Shown: piece after piece, positions 1 through 7,898 of the stretch
Numbering within the stretch: position 1 is the first letter of the stretch
Layout of the letters: each line of letters begins with the position of its first letter
Assembly (NCBI GenBank): GCA_050262155.1
Contig: CP189843.1
Location: 1,178,001-1,242,000 of the forward strand
DNA length: 64,000 bases
From: Parvimonas sp000223315
Lineage (GTDB): Bacteria; Bacillota; Clostridia; Tissierellales; Peptoniphilaceae
Direction: 5' to 3'
The notes under the pieces: generated by a model
Told to the model about the DNA's origin: nothing
The model's input: only the letters and a program-made list of their open reading frames with translations
The model's database searches: none
Program-made: the position numbers and the translations under genes

Positions 1-175
1 TTTCATTGTCACTTTTTCGATAAGCGAACCAAGTTGCGTTGTTTTTCTGAAATTGATGGCAGTCGATTAAAGTTCCTTCTTTGGTATCTATATTTTTAAA
101 ACTCTTATCGGAATGGTTATGATTGTCTATTAAACAATTTTCATTCGTTTTTTTTAAGCGACTAAGATGAATCAC
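1..175 (-). CDS. Unrecognised protein, N-terminal part only (runs off window start)
   Basis: A reading frame opens with GTG at 175 and stays open to the window edge, giving 58 residues that begin MIHLSRLKKTNENCLIDNHN. A GGAGGTGA ribosome binding site lies 9 bases before the GTG. It follows rlmD on the same strand by 47 bases with no obvious terminator between, so it could be co-transcribed. I do not recognise the protein; the last residues (NATWFAYRKSDNE) faintly recall the N-terminal arm of tyrosine recombinases, but that is too weak to name. It could also be a chance frame. Confidence 0.35.
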   Translation of the reverse strand, partial: MIHLSRLKKTNENCLIDNHNHSDKSFKNIDTKEGTLIDCHQFQKNNATWFAYRKSDNE

Positions 176-222
176 TTGTTGTCACCTCCATTTGGTGCTG
201 GAAATATAAATATACTCAATTT

Positions 223-1590
223 CTACTTTGTTGATGTATCAGCTCGTACAAGCAGTGATACCGTCTCACAATGAACTGTTCTTGGAAATTGGTTAAAGAC
301 TTTTAATGTTTTTAGTTCATATCCATTTTCAAGTAGAACTTGTACGTCTCTTTTTTGTGTTTTTGGATTGCAAGAAATGTATACCATTGTTTTTGCCCCG
401 CAAGAGATTATTTTTTCCAATGCTTTTTGGTTTATTCCGTCTCTTGGTGGATCTACGATGATTACATCTACCATTTCTTTTCTGTTTTCAATTTCTTCTA
501 GCACATCTCCGGCTATGAAAGTACAATTTGTTAGTCCATTTTCCTTTGCGGATTTATTCGCACTTTCGACTGCTTCTTCTACGATTTCAATTCCATAGAC
601 TGCTTTTGCTTTTCTAGCTACAATTTGTCCTATTGTTCCCGTTCCTGAATATAAATCAAAGACTACTTTGTTTTCTATGTCTCCACAGAGTTCAATTGCT
701 TTTGAGTATAGATTTATTGCTCCAAATACATTTGGTTGGAAAAATGAAAATGGTGTTACTTTAAATTCCAAGTCAAATATTTTTTCTGTTATGTATTCTT
801 TTCCAAAAATTATATTTATTTTTTCCGGAACAACAGCATCTGCAAGCGAGTCATTTTCAGTATGCACGATAGATTTAATATTTCCTTCAAGTTTCAATCC
901 TAGAAGCATCTCTACAAAACTTTGTTTATTAAACTCACTTTGCGTTGTCGTTACGATATTTACCATTATTTCGCCAGTTGTCAATGCATAACGAATGATT
1001 AAATGTCTTAAAAGTCCTTCGTGAGTTCTCTTTTTAACAAATGGAAGATTTTTTTCTCTTACAAAGTCGATAATTGCATTTCTTATTATTTCAAAATCAC
1101 TATGTACTAAATTACATTCTTTTGTGTCAACAACTTCGTAAAATCTATTCTTCTTATGCATTCCGAGCATTATTGGACTGTCTTTATACATATCTGCAAA
1201 AGTATATTCCATTTTGTTTCTGTATGCTGTTTTTAATGGACTTTCAAATATTTCAGGTTCTTCTGAATATACATCTTCAAAAAGTTCCTTTATCTGTCTT
1301 TGTTTTAGTTTAAGTTCATATTCATAAGGAACGCTTTGATAGCTACAACCTCCACATTCCAAATAATTTGGACAAGTTGTGTTAGTTTCAAGTGGACTTT
1401 TTTCTAAAATTCCCAAAAGTTTAGCTTCCATATGTTTTTCTCTTTTTCTTCCAACGACTACAGAAACTTTTTGCCCTTCAATTCCACCTTTAAAATTTAC
1501 TTTCTTATCTTCAAAAGTAAATTCGGACATATTTGGAAAATTGACTTTTTCAATTATTCCCTCTATATATTTTTTCTTTCTTCTTGACAT
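223..1590 (-). CDS. rlmD: 23S rRNA (uracil-C5)-methyltransferase, RlmD/RumA family
   Basis: SAM-dependent enzyme that makes 5-methyluridine in 23S rRNA (TrmA/RumA family). From the chosen ATG at 1590 it is 455 residues. An N-terminal TRAM-like RNA-binding domain covers about residues 1-60. Cys73, Cys79, Cys82 (in CPNYLECGGC) and Cys159 fit the four iron-sulfur ligands of RumA. The SAM-binding site is DLYSGTGTIG, followed by DPPRDG. The nucleophile is Cys407 in YISCNP, and Glu442 in HCETV fits the general base. The start at 1590 has an AGAAAGGA ribosome binding site; the frame extends upstream to 1632 but without one. It lies 59 bases downstream of secA and may be read through from it. The exact target uridine cannot be told from sequence. 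Confidence 0.93.
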   Translation of the reverse strand: MSRRKKKYIEGIIEKVNFPNMSEFTFEDKKVNFKGGIEGQKVSVVVGRKREKHMEAKLLGILEKSPLETNTTCPNYLECGGCSYQSVPYEYELKLKQRQIKELFEDVYSEEPEIFESPLKTAYRNKMEYTFADMYKDSPIMLGMHKKNRFYEVVDTKECNLVHSDFEIIRNAIIDFVREKNLPFVKKRTHEGLLRHLIIRYALTTGEIMVNIVTTTQSEFNKQSFVEMLLGLKLEGNIKSIVHTENDSLADAVVPEKINIIFGKEYITEKIFDLEFKVTPFSFFQPNVFGAINLYSKAIELCGDIENKVVFDLYSGTGTIGQIVARKAKAVYGIEIVEEAVESANKSAKENGLTNCTFIAGDVLEEIENRKEMVDVIIVDPPRDGINQKALEKIISCGAKTMVYISCNPKTQKRDVQVLLENGYELKTLKVFNQFPRTVHCETVSLLVRADTSTK

Positions 1591-1604
1591 ATATTTCCTT
1601 TCTA

Positions 1605-1636
1605 TTAGCAGAAAAGAGCGAAATAACTTCACTCTT
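1605..1636 (-). terminator. Weak hairpin between secA and rlmD
   Basis: On the minus strand AAAGAGTG pairs with CGCTCTTT (one G-U pair) around an 8-9 base loop and is followed by a short T-rich stretch. It could attenuate secA transcripts before rlmD. The T-tract is poor, so this is a weak call. Confidence 0.3.
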
Positions 1637-1649
1637 TCCTCTAACTTAT

Positions 1650-4370
1650 CTATTTATTTCTTCCACAACATTTTTTATATTTTTTACCGCTTCCGCAAGG
1701 GCATGGGTCATTTCTTCCAACTTGTTTTCCTTTAACAACTGTTGTTTGTTCGTCCGGAACATTTGTTGAAACTTCTACTGCCGCTCTTTCTCTTTCGATT
1801 TCAGCTCCTGCAGGTTGAATGTTGAATAATCCCTTTAGAACGTCTGCTCTGATTGATTCGTTCATTTCGTTAAACATTTCAAAGCCTTCTGCTCCGTATG
1901 CTCTTACAGGGTCTTGTTGTCCGTAAGATCTTATACCGATACCTTGTCTTAATTGATCCATAGCGTCTATATGATCCATCCATTTTCTATCGACAACCAT
2001 AAGCATAATTACTCTTTCAATTTCTCTCATTTGTTCTTCGCCGATTTGCTCTTCTTTTTCAGCATAGAATTTTTGAGAAACTTCTGTTATATAGCTTTTT
2101 AATTCCTCTTTATTTAAGCCCTTCATTTCATCAAAGTTTAATAAACCGTGAGGTAAATATGCATTTTCAATTGCCATTTTTAAATCGCTTAATTCTATTG
2201 ATTTTCCGTCAGAATATTGTTCAACTGTTGCATCTACGAATTCAATCAACATTTCTTGAATAGTGTCTTTCATATCTGCACCGTCAAGAACTGCACGTCT
2301 TTCTTTGTAGATTACATTTCTTTGAACATTCATAACGTCATCATATTTTAATACATTCTTTCTGATACCAAAGTTATTTGCTTCAACTCTTTCTTGAGCT
2401 CTTTCAATTCTCTTTGTAACAGTACCAAATTCCAATACTTCATCCGGGTCATAATTTCTATTCATGGCAAATTTTTGTATAGCTTCTCCACCAAATAAAC
2501 GCATTAGGTTATCTGTAAGGGAAACGAAAAATCTTGATTCACCAGGGTCTCCTTGACGACCTGAACGACCTCTTAACTGATTGTCAATACGTCTTGATTC
2601 ATGTCTTTCAGTACCAACAATGAAAAGACCACCTGCTTCAATTACTTTCTTCGCATTTTCATCAGTTTGAGCCTTATATTTTTCATACAAGTTCTTAAAC
2701 ACTTTTCTAGCTTCTAAAACTTCTTCATCATTAGTTTCCCAGAAAGAGTCTAAATTATCTAAAATGTATTGAGGTGTTCCATTTTTCTTCATTTCATGTT
2801 TAGCCATAAAATCAGGATTACCACCTAAAAGAATATCGGTACCACGACCTGCCATATTTGTTGCAATAGTAACTTTACCGAAAACCCCTGCTTGAGCAAC
2901 TATTTCAGCTTCCCTTGCATGGAATTTAGCATTCAACACATCATGTTCTATTCTTTTTTTCTTAAGCATTGCACTTAGTAATTCTGAAATTTCGATTGAA
3001 ATTGTACCAACAAGTACAGGTTGACCTGTTGCATGAATTCTTTCAATTTCTTCAACAATTGCTTTAAATTTAGCTTCTTCTGTTAAATAAACTCTATCGT
3101 GATGATCTATTCTTATAACTGGTTTATTTGTTGGAATTTCAATAACATCCATATGATAAATTTCATTGAATTCATCTTCTTCAGTCTTTGCAGTTCCTGT
3201 CATACCAGCCAATTTTTCATACATTCTGAAGTAATTTTGATAAGTGATTGTAGCAAGAGTTCTAGATTCAGACTTAATTTCAACACCTTCTTTAGCTTCA
3301 ATAGCTTGGTGAAGTCCTTCACTGTATCTTCTACCTTCCATGATACGTCCAGTAAATTCATCTACGATTAAGATTTCTCCATCTTCACTTACAACATAAT
3401 CAACATCTCTTTGCATTGTGTTGTTAGCTTTCAACGCTTGATTAATATGATGTGCAACTTCCATATTAACTGGATCTGAAAGGTTTACAAGTCCAAAAAA
3501 TTCTTCTGCTTTTTCAGTACCAATTTCAGTTAAGTTTGCAGTTTTATGTTTTTCATTAACTACAAAATCAACAGTTTCTTCTCTTAGCTCTCTGTTGTAA
3601 AAGTCTTCATTTTCTTCACTTGGATCTGCAATTCTTCCCTTTAAACTTTTTACAAATCTATCAGCAAGTGCATACAAGTCTGTTGATTGATCTCCTTCAC
3701 CTGAAATAATAAGTGGAGTTCTAGCTTCGTCAATTAAAATCGAGTCAACTTCGTCGACGATTGCATAATTAAGTCCTCTTTGAACAAGTTCTTCTTTATA
3801 AACAACCATATTATCTCTAAGGTAGTCGAAACCGAATTCTGAGTTTGTACCATAAGTTATATCACAATTATAGTTTTCACGTCTTTCATCATTTGAAAGT
3901 CCGTGTAAAATACAACCTACTTTCAAGCCTAAAAATTCGTGAATTTTACCCATCCACTCTTTATCTCTCTTTGCAAGGTAATCATTTACTGTTACTATAT
4001 GAACACCCTTACCTGTAAGAGCATTCAAATATGAAGGCAAAGTGGCAACTAAAGTTTTTCCTTCACCTGTTTTCATTTCGGCAATTCTACCTTCGTGTAG
4101 AACAACCCCACCAATTAACTGTACTCTATAATGTTTCATACCTAAAACTCTATAAGCAGCCTCTCTAACAGTTGCAAAAGCTTCAGGTAATATATCGTCT
4201 AAAGTTTCACCATTTGCTAATCTAGTCTTAAATATTTCTGTATTATTTCTAAGTTCATCATCTGTTAATTTTGAATATTTTTCTTCGTAGGACATTATTT
4301 TATCTACGATTGGGTTTATCTTTTTAACTCTTTTTGCAGAAGAATTAAAAATATCACTAAAAAATCCCAT
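1650..4370 (-). CDS. secA: Preprotein translocase ATPase SecA
   Basis: Motor ATPase that drives secretory proteins through SecYEG. The 906-residue length is normal for Firmicutes. The Walker A motif MKTGEGKTL is at about 99-107, the DEAD-type motif DEVDSILIDEA at about 206-216, and the second nucleotide-binding fold carries NMAGRGTDILLGGNP and RGRSGRQGD. The C-terminus ends in the zinc-binding SEC-C motif CPCGSGKKYKKCC, which contacts SecB or ribosomes in other bacteria. The ATG at 4370 follows GAGGTGAG. The gene has its own promoter and is followed by rlmD. Nothing unusual is seen. Confidence 0.98.
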   Translation of the reverse strand: MGFFSDIFNSSAKRVKKINPIVDKIMSYEEKYSKLTDDELRNNTEIFKTRLANGETLDDILPEAFATVREAAYRVLGMKHYRVQLIGGVVLHEGRIAEMKTGEGKTLVATLPSYLNALTGKGVHIVTVNDYLAKRDKEWMGKIHEFLGLKVGCILHGLSNDERRENYNCDITYGTNSEFGFDYLRDNMVVYKEELVQRGLNYAIVDEVDSILIDEARTPLIISGEGDQSTDLYALADRFVKSLKGRIADPSEENEDFYNRELREETVDFVVNEKHKTANLTEIGTEKAEEFFGLVNLSDPVNMEVAHHINQALKANNTMQRDVDYVVSEDGEILIVDEFTGRIMEGRRYSEGLHQAIEAKEGVEIKSESRTLATITYQNYFRMYEKLAGMTGTAKTEEDEFNEIYHMDVIEIPTNKPVIRIDHHDRVYLTEEAKFKAIVEEIERIHATGQPVLVGTISIEISELLSAMLKKKRIEHDVLNAKFHAREAEIVAQAGVFGKVTIATNMAGRGTDILLGGNPDFMAKHEMKKNGTPQYILDNLDSFWETNDEEVLEARKVFKNLYEKYKAQTDENAKKVIEAGGLFIVGTERHESRRIDNQLRGRSGRQGDPGESRFFVSLTDNLMRLFGGEAIQKFAMNRNYDPDEVLEFGTVTKRIERAQERVEANNFGIRKNVLKYDDVMNVQRNVIYKERRAVLDGADMKDTIQEMLIEFVDATVEQYSDGKSIELSDLKMAIENAYLPHGLLNFDEMKGLNKEELKSYITEVSQKFYAEKEEQIGEEQMREIERVIMLMVVDRKWMDHIDAMDQLRQGIGIRSYGQQDPVRAYGAEGFEMFNEMNESIRADVLKGLFNIQPAGAEIERERAAVEVSTNVPDEQTTVVKGKQVGRNDPCPCGSGKKYKKCCGRNK

Positions 4371-4411
4371 AACTCACCTCTATTTAAAATATATATTTTA
4401 TCACAACTGAT

Positions 4412-4440
4412 ATTTTACCATAAATACTCAAAATTTACAA
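4412..4440 (-). promoter_or_regulatory. Promoter of secA
   Basis: On the minus strand TTGTAA (4435-4440) and TAAAAT (4412-4417) are separated by exactly 17 bases and lie about 40 bases upstream of the secA start. Other AT-rich -10-like hexamers exist nearby, so the exact start site is uncertain. Confidence 0.5.
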
Positions 4441-4491
4441 ATTTTCAAAAAGAATTTATACAAATAATTTTTTCCGTTTTAATGTAAGATA

Positions 4492-4520
4492 TTGACAATT
4501 TTTTTAAAATCTTATAAAAT
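4492..4520 (+). promoter_or_regulatory. Promoter of the folT leader
   Basis: A consensus TTGACA (4492-4497) and TAAAAT (4515-4520) are 17 bases apart. Transcription would start near 4527, just upstream of the tetrahydrofolate riboswitch. Confidence 0.7.
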
Positions 4521-4560
4521 AATTTGGTATTCGTGTGATACCAATAGTAGCCTATTTTTT

Positions 4561-4656
4561 AGGCAGAGTAGGAAACTTGCATTAAGTGTTACAAGATGGG
4601 ATGTTGCTTGTAAACGAAGAGAATTCTCGTGGTTAGTTTTCGCATCCACTGTTGGC
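4561..4656 (+). ncRNA. Tetrahydrofolate (THF-I) riboswitch
   Basis: The conserved core of the THF riboswitch can be read in order: AGAGTAGG, GCATTAAGTGTTAC, GATGGGATGTTGC, ACGAAG, and the 3' GCATCCACTG. These blocks have the same order and spacing as the Eubacterium siraeum THF aptamer as I recall it. Short P1 strands GCAG and CTGT close the ends. The element ends about 12 bases before the AAAGGAG of folT, with no U-tract terminator between. Control by hiding the ribosome binding site when folate is bound is therefore more likely than transcription termination. The downstream gene is a folate transporter, which supports the call. Confidence 0.88.
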
Positions 4657-4678
4657 ATTGATTTTTGAAAGGAGAAAA

Positions 4679-5209
4679 ATGAAAAAAAATAGGTTTACAA
4701 CCACACAATTAGCTATATCAGGACTTATGATAGCTTTAACAGTTATTTTGTCTTATCAAAATATTTATTTATTCCCACCTAGAAGTGGAAGAATTACACT
4801 TAGATTTATACCTATGATTTTCTCAGGTATATTATTAGGACCTACACTTGGAACTATGATTGGTGGAGCTTCTGATCCATTGATTTATTTCATGACTTTG
4901 GGTTCTCCCGGAATGTATTTCCCAGGATATATGTTTACTAATATGATAATGGGATTTTTTCCGGGACTTATACTTGGAAAAAATATTGAAAAAGAAAGTA
5001 AACTTTCTATAATTTTAAAAGTTGCACTTATATCAATTCTTTCTTTTACAGTTACAATATTTTTAGACAGCTTTTGGCTATCTATCACAAGAGGTAAAGG
5101 ATTTTGGTATTATGTTGCTTCAAGAACATTGCCAAATTTAATTCAAATGGGAATTACTTTTGTTGCAATTTTAGTTTTAACTACAAGAATAAAAAAAACA
5201 TACAGATAA
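4679..5209 (+). CDS. folT: Folate-family ECF transporter S component (FolT-like)
   Basis: Membrane substrate-binding subunit of an energy-coupling-factor transporter, expected to bind folates and to share the EcfA/EcfA'/EcfT module encoded elsewhere. It has 176 residues and about five or six membrane segments. The N-terminal TTTQLAISGLMIALTVILS and the R-rich RSGRITLRFIPM loop are typical of the folate S-component group. The ATG at 4679 sits behind AAAGGAG; an in-frame TTG at 4652 lies inside the riboswitch and has no binding site. The THF riboswitch upstream indicates repression when folate is plentiful. A terminator follows. Confidence 0.9.
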   Translation: MKKNRFTTTQLAISGLMIALTVILSYQNIYLFPPRSGRITLRFIPMIFSGILLGPTLGTMIGGASDPLIYFMTLGSPGMYFPGYMFTNMIMGFFPGLILGKNIEKESKLSIILKVALISILSFTVTIFLDSFWLSITRGKGFWYYVASRTLPNLIQMGITFVAILVLTTRIKKTYR

Positions 5210-5247
5210 AAATTTTAATAAAGAAAAATCATAAACACGAATTAACA

Positions 5248-5275
5248 ACTGGCTGCAATTGCAGTCAGTTTTTTT
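5248..5275 (+). terminator. Intrinsic terminator after folT
   Basis: Stem ACTGGCTGC / GCAGTCAGT (one G-U pair) with an AATT loop is followed by seven T residues. Confidence 0.9.
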
Positions 5276-5306
5276 GTGAGTAATTAATGTGTCTATAACA
5301 CATTTC

Positions 5307-5462
5307 ACTTTTGCTAAAGCAAAAGTATGAGATCTCCACAGTCGATTGTATCCAAATCAAGATTTGGACAATCTTTGCGTCAGACCTACTATAGATTATT
5401 TACAAGTAAATAATCTAAGTTAGGGCTAGATTCTCTCCGTTTCACTCCGGTCGAGATGACGT
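5307..5462 (+). repeat. Family-1 hairpin-chain repeat, full copy A
   Basis: This 156-base unit differs from the copy at 6078-6233 at one base. It contains perfect hairpins in a row: ACTTTTGCT-AA-AGCAAAAGT, CCAAATC-AA-GATTTGG (extended by GATTGT/ACAATC), and GATTATTTAC-AA-GTAAATAATC. It ends in CGGTCGAGATGACGT. Its conserved ends resemble dispersed repeats with a GAGATTTCTCC...GTCGAAATGAC layout seen in many bacterial genomes. Confidence 0.9.
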
Positions 5463-5605
5463 ATTAGGGGCATTACTTTGCTAACTATTTTAACGTGAGT
5501 TTTTGTTCGTTATAATTTTTTTAATAAATCGTAAGCTCTTTTACAAGCAATAGTGTTTCTGAAAGAAATTCTACAATAATTTTTTTATGTATCTTTGATA
5601 CATTT

Positions 5606-5657
5606 ACTTTTGCTAAAGCAAAAGTATGAGATCTCTCGACTTCGCTCGAGATGACGT
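5606..5657 (+). repeat. Family-1 repeat, short form
   Basis: It keeps the ACTTTTGCT-AA-AGCAAAAGT hairpin and the terminal TCGAGATGACGT but lacks the central hairpins. Instead it has a small CTCGACTTCGCTCGAG palindrome. Confidence 0.8.
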
Positions 5658-5856
5658 GTTGAGAGCATTACTTTGCTTGGTTTTTGACGTGAACTATTAA
5701 ATCCTCTACAGGTAAATAAATTTAGGGATAGATTCATTTTGCTAAGGTTTCAGTCGAAATTACGTTTTAGTGGCATTACTTTTCTAACTACTTTGACGTG
5801 AGTTTTTTTGTATGTTAAAATTTTTTTATAAATCGAAAGCTGTTTTACTATTAACG

Positions 5857-5886
5857 GTAAACTATTAAACGAGGGTACTTCCTTAC
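5857..5886 (+). repeat. 30-base direct repeat, copy 1
   Basis: Identical to 5922-5951 (GTAAACTATTAAACGAGGGT followed by ACTTCCTTAC), 65 bases apart. A diverged relative lies at about 28133-28165 beside a family-2 element. Confidence 0.8.
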
Positions 5887-5921
5887 TTATACCCTTTTTG
5901 AATAGATTTGTCACTATTTAT

Positions 5922-5951
5922 GTAAACTATTAAACGAGGGTACTTCCTTAC
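5922..5951 (+). repeat. 30-base direct repeat, copy 2
   Basis: Identical to 5857-5886 and runs straight into the inverted family-1 fragment that starts at 5951. Confidence 0.8.
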
Positions 5952-6003
5952 CCGTCATTTCGACCGTAACGAAGCAACGCGAAGTGAAGTGGAGAAATCT
6001 CAA
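5951..6003 (-). repeat. Family-1 repeat, inverted end fragment
   Basis: It reads GTCATTTCGACCG ... GTGGAGAAATCTC, the reverse complement of the family-1 outer segment. A perfect hairpin CTATTGCTTA-GTTA-TAAGCAATAG (6004-6027) follows directly. Confidence 0.75.
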
Positions 6004-6077
6004 CTATTGCTTAGTTATAAGCAATAGTATTTCTGAAAGAAATTCTAAAATATTTTTTATGTATCTTCGATACATTT

Positions 6078-6233
6078 ACTTTTGCTAAAGCAAAAGTATG
6101 AGATCTCCACAGTCGATTGTATCCAAATCAAGATTTGGACAATCTTTGCGTCAGACCTACTATAGATTATTTACAAGTAAATAATCTAAGTTAGGGCTAG
6201 ATTCTCTCCGTTTCACTTCGGTCGAGATGACGT
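6078..6233 (+). repeat. Family-1 hairpin-chain repeat, full copy B
   Basis: A 156-base copy identical to 5307-5462 except for one C/T change near the 3' end. Such identity over non-coding DNA points to recent duplication or gene conversion. Confidence 0.9.
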
Positions 6234-6281
6234 GTAAGGAGCTTTACTATGCTAAGTATTTTGACGTGAATTAGTTAATTC

Positions 6282-6372
6282 TCTTTACAAGTAAATAATC
6301 TAAGTTAGAGCTAGATTCGCTACACTCAGCTTCGCTTCGTTTCGCTATGCTCAACTCCGGTCGAGATGACGT
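6282..6372 (+). repeat. Family-1 repeat, 3' part with variant inner arm
   Basis: It starts at the TTTACAAGTAAATAATC hairpin arm, keeps CTAAGTTAGAGCTAGATTC, then has an expanded CTTCGCTTCGTTTCGCTATG segment before CCGGTCGAGATGACG. Confidence 0.75.
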
Positions 6373-6526
6373 ATTAGGAGCTTTACTTTGCTAATTGTTT
6401 TCACGAGAAAAAATTACATTAATTTGAATAATAATATATTTGATTTGTTATTTAAACATATAAAAAATATAATGTGAAAAATGTAAAACTTTGTTCTATG
6501 TTTGTCAATATATCTATAAAAATGTA

Positions 6527-6555
6527 TTGTCTTTAAATATTTTATTTGTTATAAT
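6527..6555 (+). promoter_or_regulatory. Promoter of arcA
   Basis: TTGTCT (6527-6532) and a perfect TATAAT (6550-6555) are 17 bases apart, 28 bases before the start codon. Confidence 0.85.
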
Positions 6556-6582
6556 ATAGCTAGTAAGTTTAAGGAGGGAGCT

Positions 6583-7794
6583 ATGAAAATTAATGTAAAT
6601 TCTGAAATTGGAAAATTAAAATCAGTTTTACTTCACAGACCTCATAAAGAACTTTTAAATTTAACACCTTATTTACTTGATGAACTTCTTTTTGATGAAA
6701 TTCCATTTTTGGAAAATGCACAAAAAGAACATGATATGTTTGCAAACATTTTTAGACAAAATGGATGTGAAGTATTCTATCTTGAAGATTTGTGTGCTGA
6801 AAGTCTTTATGATGACGGTATAAGAACTGCTTTTATTGAAGAATTTTTAGATAATGCGGATGTTCATGTAGAGAATGAAAAAAGATTATTAAGAGAATTT
6901 TTATTTTCTATCAAAGATAATAAAGAATTAGTTTTAAAAATGATGGAAGGTGTTAGGAAGAATGAAGTAGATTTAAGAGAGCCTTCAACTTTGAGCGAAC
7001 TTGTTTCAAAAAATGATTTCTTCATTTCAAAACCGCTTCCAAATCTATATTTTACAAGAGATCCTTTTTCATTTATTAAAGACGGAGTAAGTCTTCATAC
7101 AATGTGGTCCGTTACAAGAAGAAGAGAAACTCTTTTTGGAAAACAAATATTTGAACATCATAAAGAATTTAAAGGAATTAAAAAGTGGTATAATAGAACA
7201 GATATTCCTTCAATTGAGGGTGGAGATATTTTAGTTTTATCTGAAGATGTTGTTGCTATCGGTATTTCTCAACGTTCAACACCAATAGCCATTGAAACTA
7301 TTGCAAAAAGACTTCTTACTGATGAAAACGGAGTAAAAACCGTACTTGCTTTGGTAATTCCAAACAACAGAGCTTTTATGCATCTTGATACTGTTTTAAC
7401 TTCAGTTGATAGAGATTTATTCACTCTACATCCTGAAATCGAAAAGACATTAGAAATTTATTCATTAAAATTAGTTGATGGAAAAGTAAAAGTTGAAGTT
7501 GAATCAACTGATATAGAAGTTGTATTGAAAAAATATTTACATGTTGATAAAATTGACTTTATCCGCGAAGGAAAAGGTGGACTTTTAGATACACATAGAG
7601 AACAATGGTCTGACGGATATAACACATTAGCTATCGCACCTAGAGAAGCTATCGTTTATGATAGAAATACTATAACAAATCAATTACTTGAAGAAAAAGG
7701 AGTAAAACTTCATAAGATTGATTCAGGTGAATTATCTAGAGGACGTGGGGGTCCAAGATGTATGAGTATGCCTCTATTTAGAGAAAACTTATAA
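6583..7794 (+). CDS. arcA: Arginine deiminase
   Basis: Hydrolyses L-arginine to citrulline and ammonia, the first step of the arginine deiminase pathway, which yields ATP and raises pH. It has 403 residues, normal for the family. Visible guanidino-group hydrolase motifs are LYFTRDPF, SIEGGDILVLS, and FMHLDTVLTS with the catalytic His; the nucleophile is Cys393 in GGPRCMSMPL near the C-terminus. The ATG follows AAGGAGGGAG. The gene stands alone with its own promoter and terminator; arcB, arcC and arcD are not next to it, so the rest of the pathway must be elsewhere or absent. Confidence 0.97.
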   Translation: MKINVNSEIGKLKSVLLHRPHKELLNLTPYLLDELLFDEIPFLENAQKEHDMFANIFRQNGCEVFYLEDLCAESLYDDGIRTAFIEEFLDNADVHVENEKRLLREFLFSIKDNKELVLKMMEGVRKNEVDLREPSTLSELVSKNDFFISKPLPNLYFTRDPFSFIKDGVSLHTMWSVTRRRETLFGKQIFEHHKEFKGIKKWYNRTDIPSIEGGDILVLSEDVVAIGISQRSTPIAIETIAKRLLTDENGVKTVLALVIPNNRAFMHLDTVLTSVDRDLFTLHPEIEKTLEIYSLKLVDGKVKVEVESTDIEVVLKKYLHVDKIDFIREGKGGLLDTHREQWSDGYNTLAIAPREAIVYDRNTITNQLLEEKGVKLHKIDSGELSRGRGGPRCMSMPLFRENL

Positions 7795-7810
7795 TAAAAA
7801 GATTTTAATT

Positions 7811-7836
7811 AAAGCACAGAATTTCTGTGCTTTTTC
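7811..7836 (+). terminator. Intrinsic terminator after arcA
   Basis: Stem AAAGCACAGA / TCTGTGCTTT with a short ATT-type loop runs into TTTTT. Confidence 0.92.
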
Positions 7837-7854
7837 TATGCCTTATTTTAGCAC

Positions 7855-7883
7855 AAAAAAACAACGGATTTTTACCCGTTGTT
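7855..7883 (-). terminator. Intrinsic terminator after ileS
   Basis: Stem AACAACGG / CCGTTGTT with a T-rich loop is followed by a T-tract on the minus strand. There are T's on both sides, so it may also back up the arcA terminator. Confidence 0.9.
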
Positions 7884-7898
7884 TTTCAAAGTTTTTTA

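Larger units (their letters stand above)
5210..6582. other. Gene-free repeat field between folT and arcA
   Basis: About 1.3 kb with no credible coding frame. It holds the folT terminator, at least five copies or fragments of the hairpin-rich family-1 repeat (two 156-base copies are near-identical), an inverted fragment at 5951-6003, a 30-base direct repeat at 5857 and 5922, and the arcA promoter at the right end. Short recurring modules include GTATC-TTC/TTT-GATAC hairpins and GCAATAGT...GAAAGAAATTCTA. Confidence 0.85.

Noticed and set aside
5307..6372. CRISPR array from spaced repeats
   Set aside because: Copies are few, unequal in length, partly inverted and not separated by regular unique spacers; no cas gene is present.
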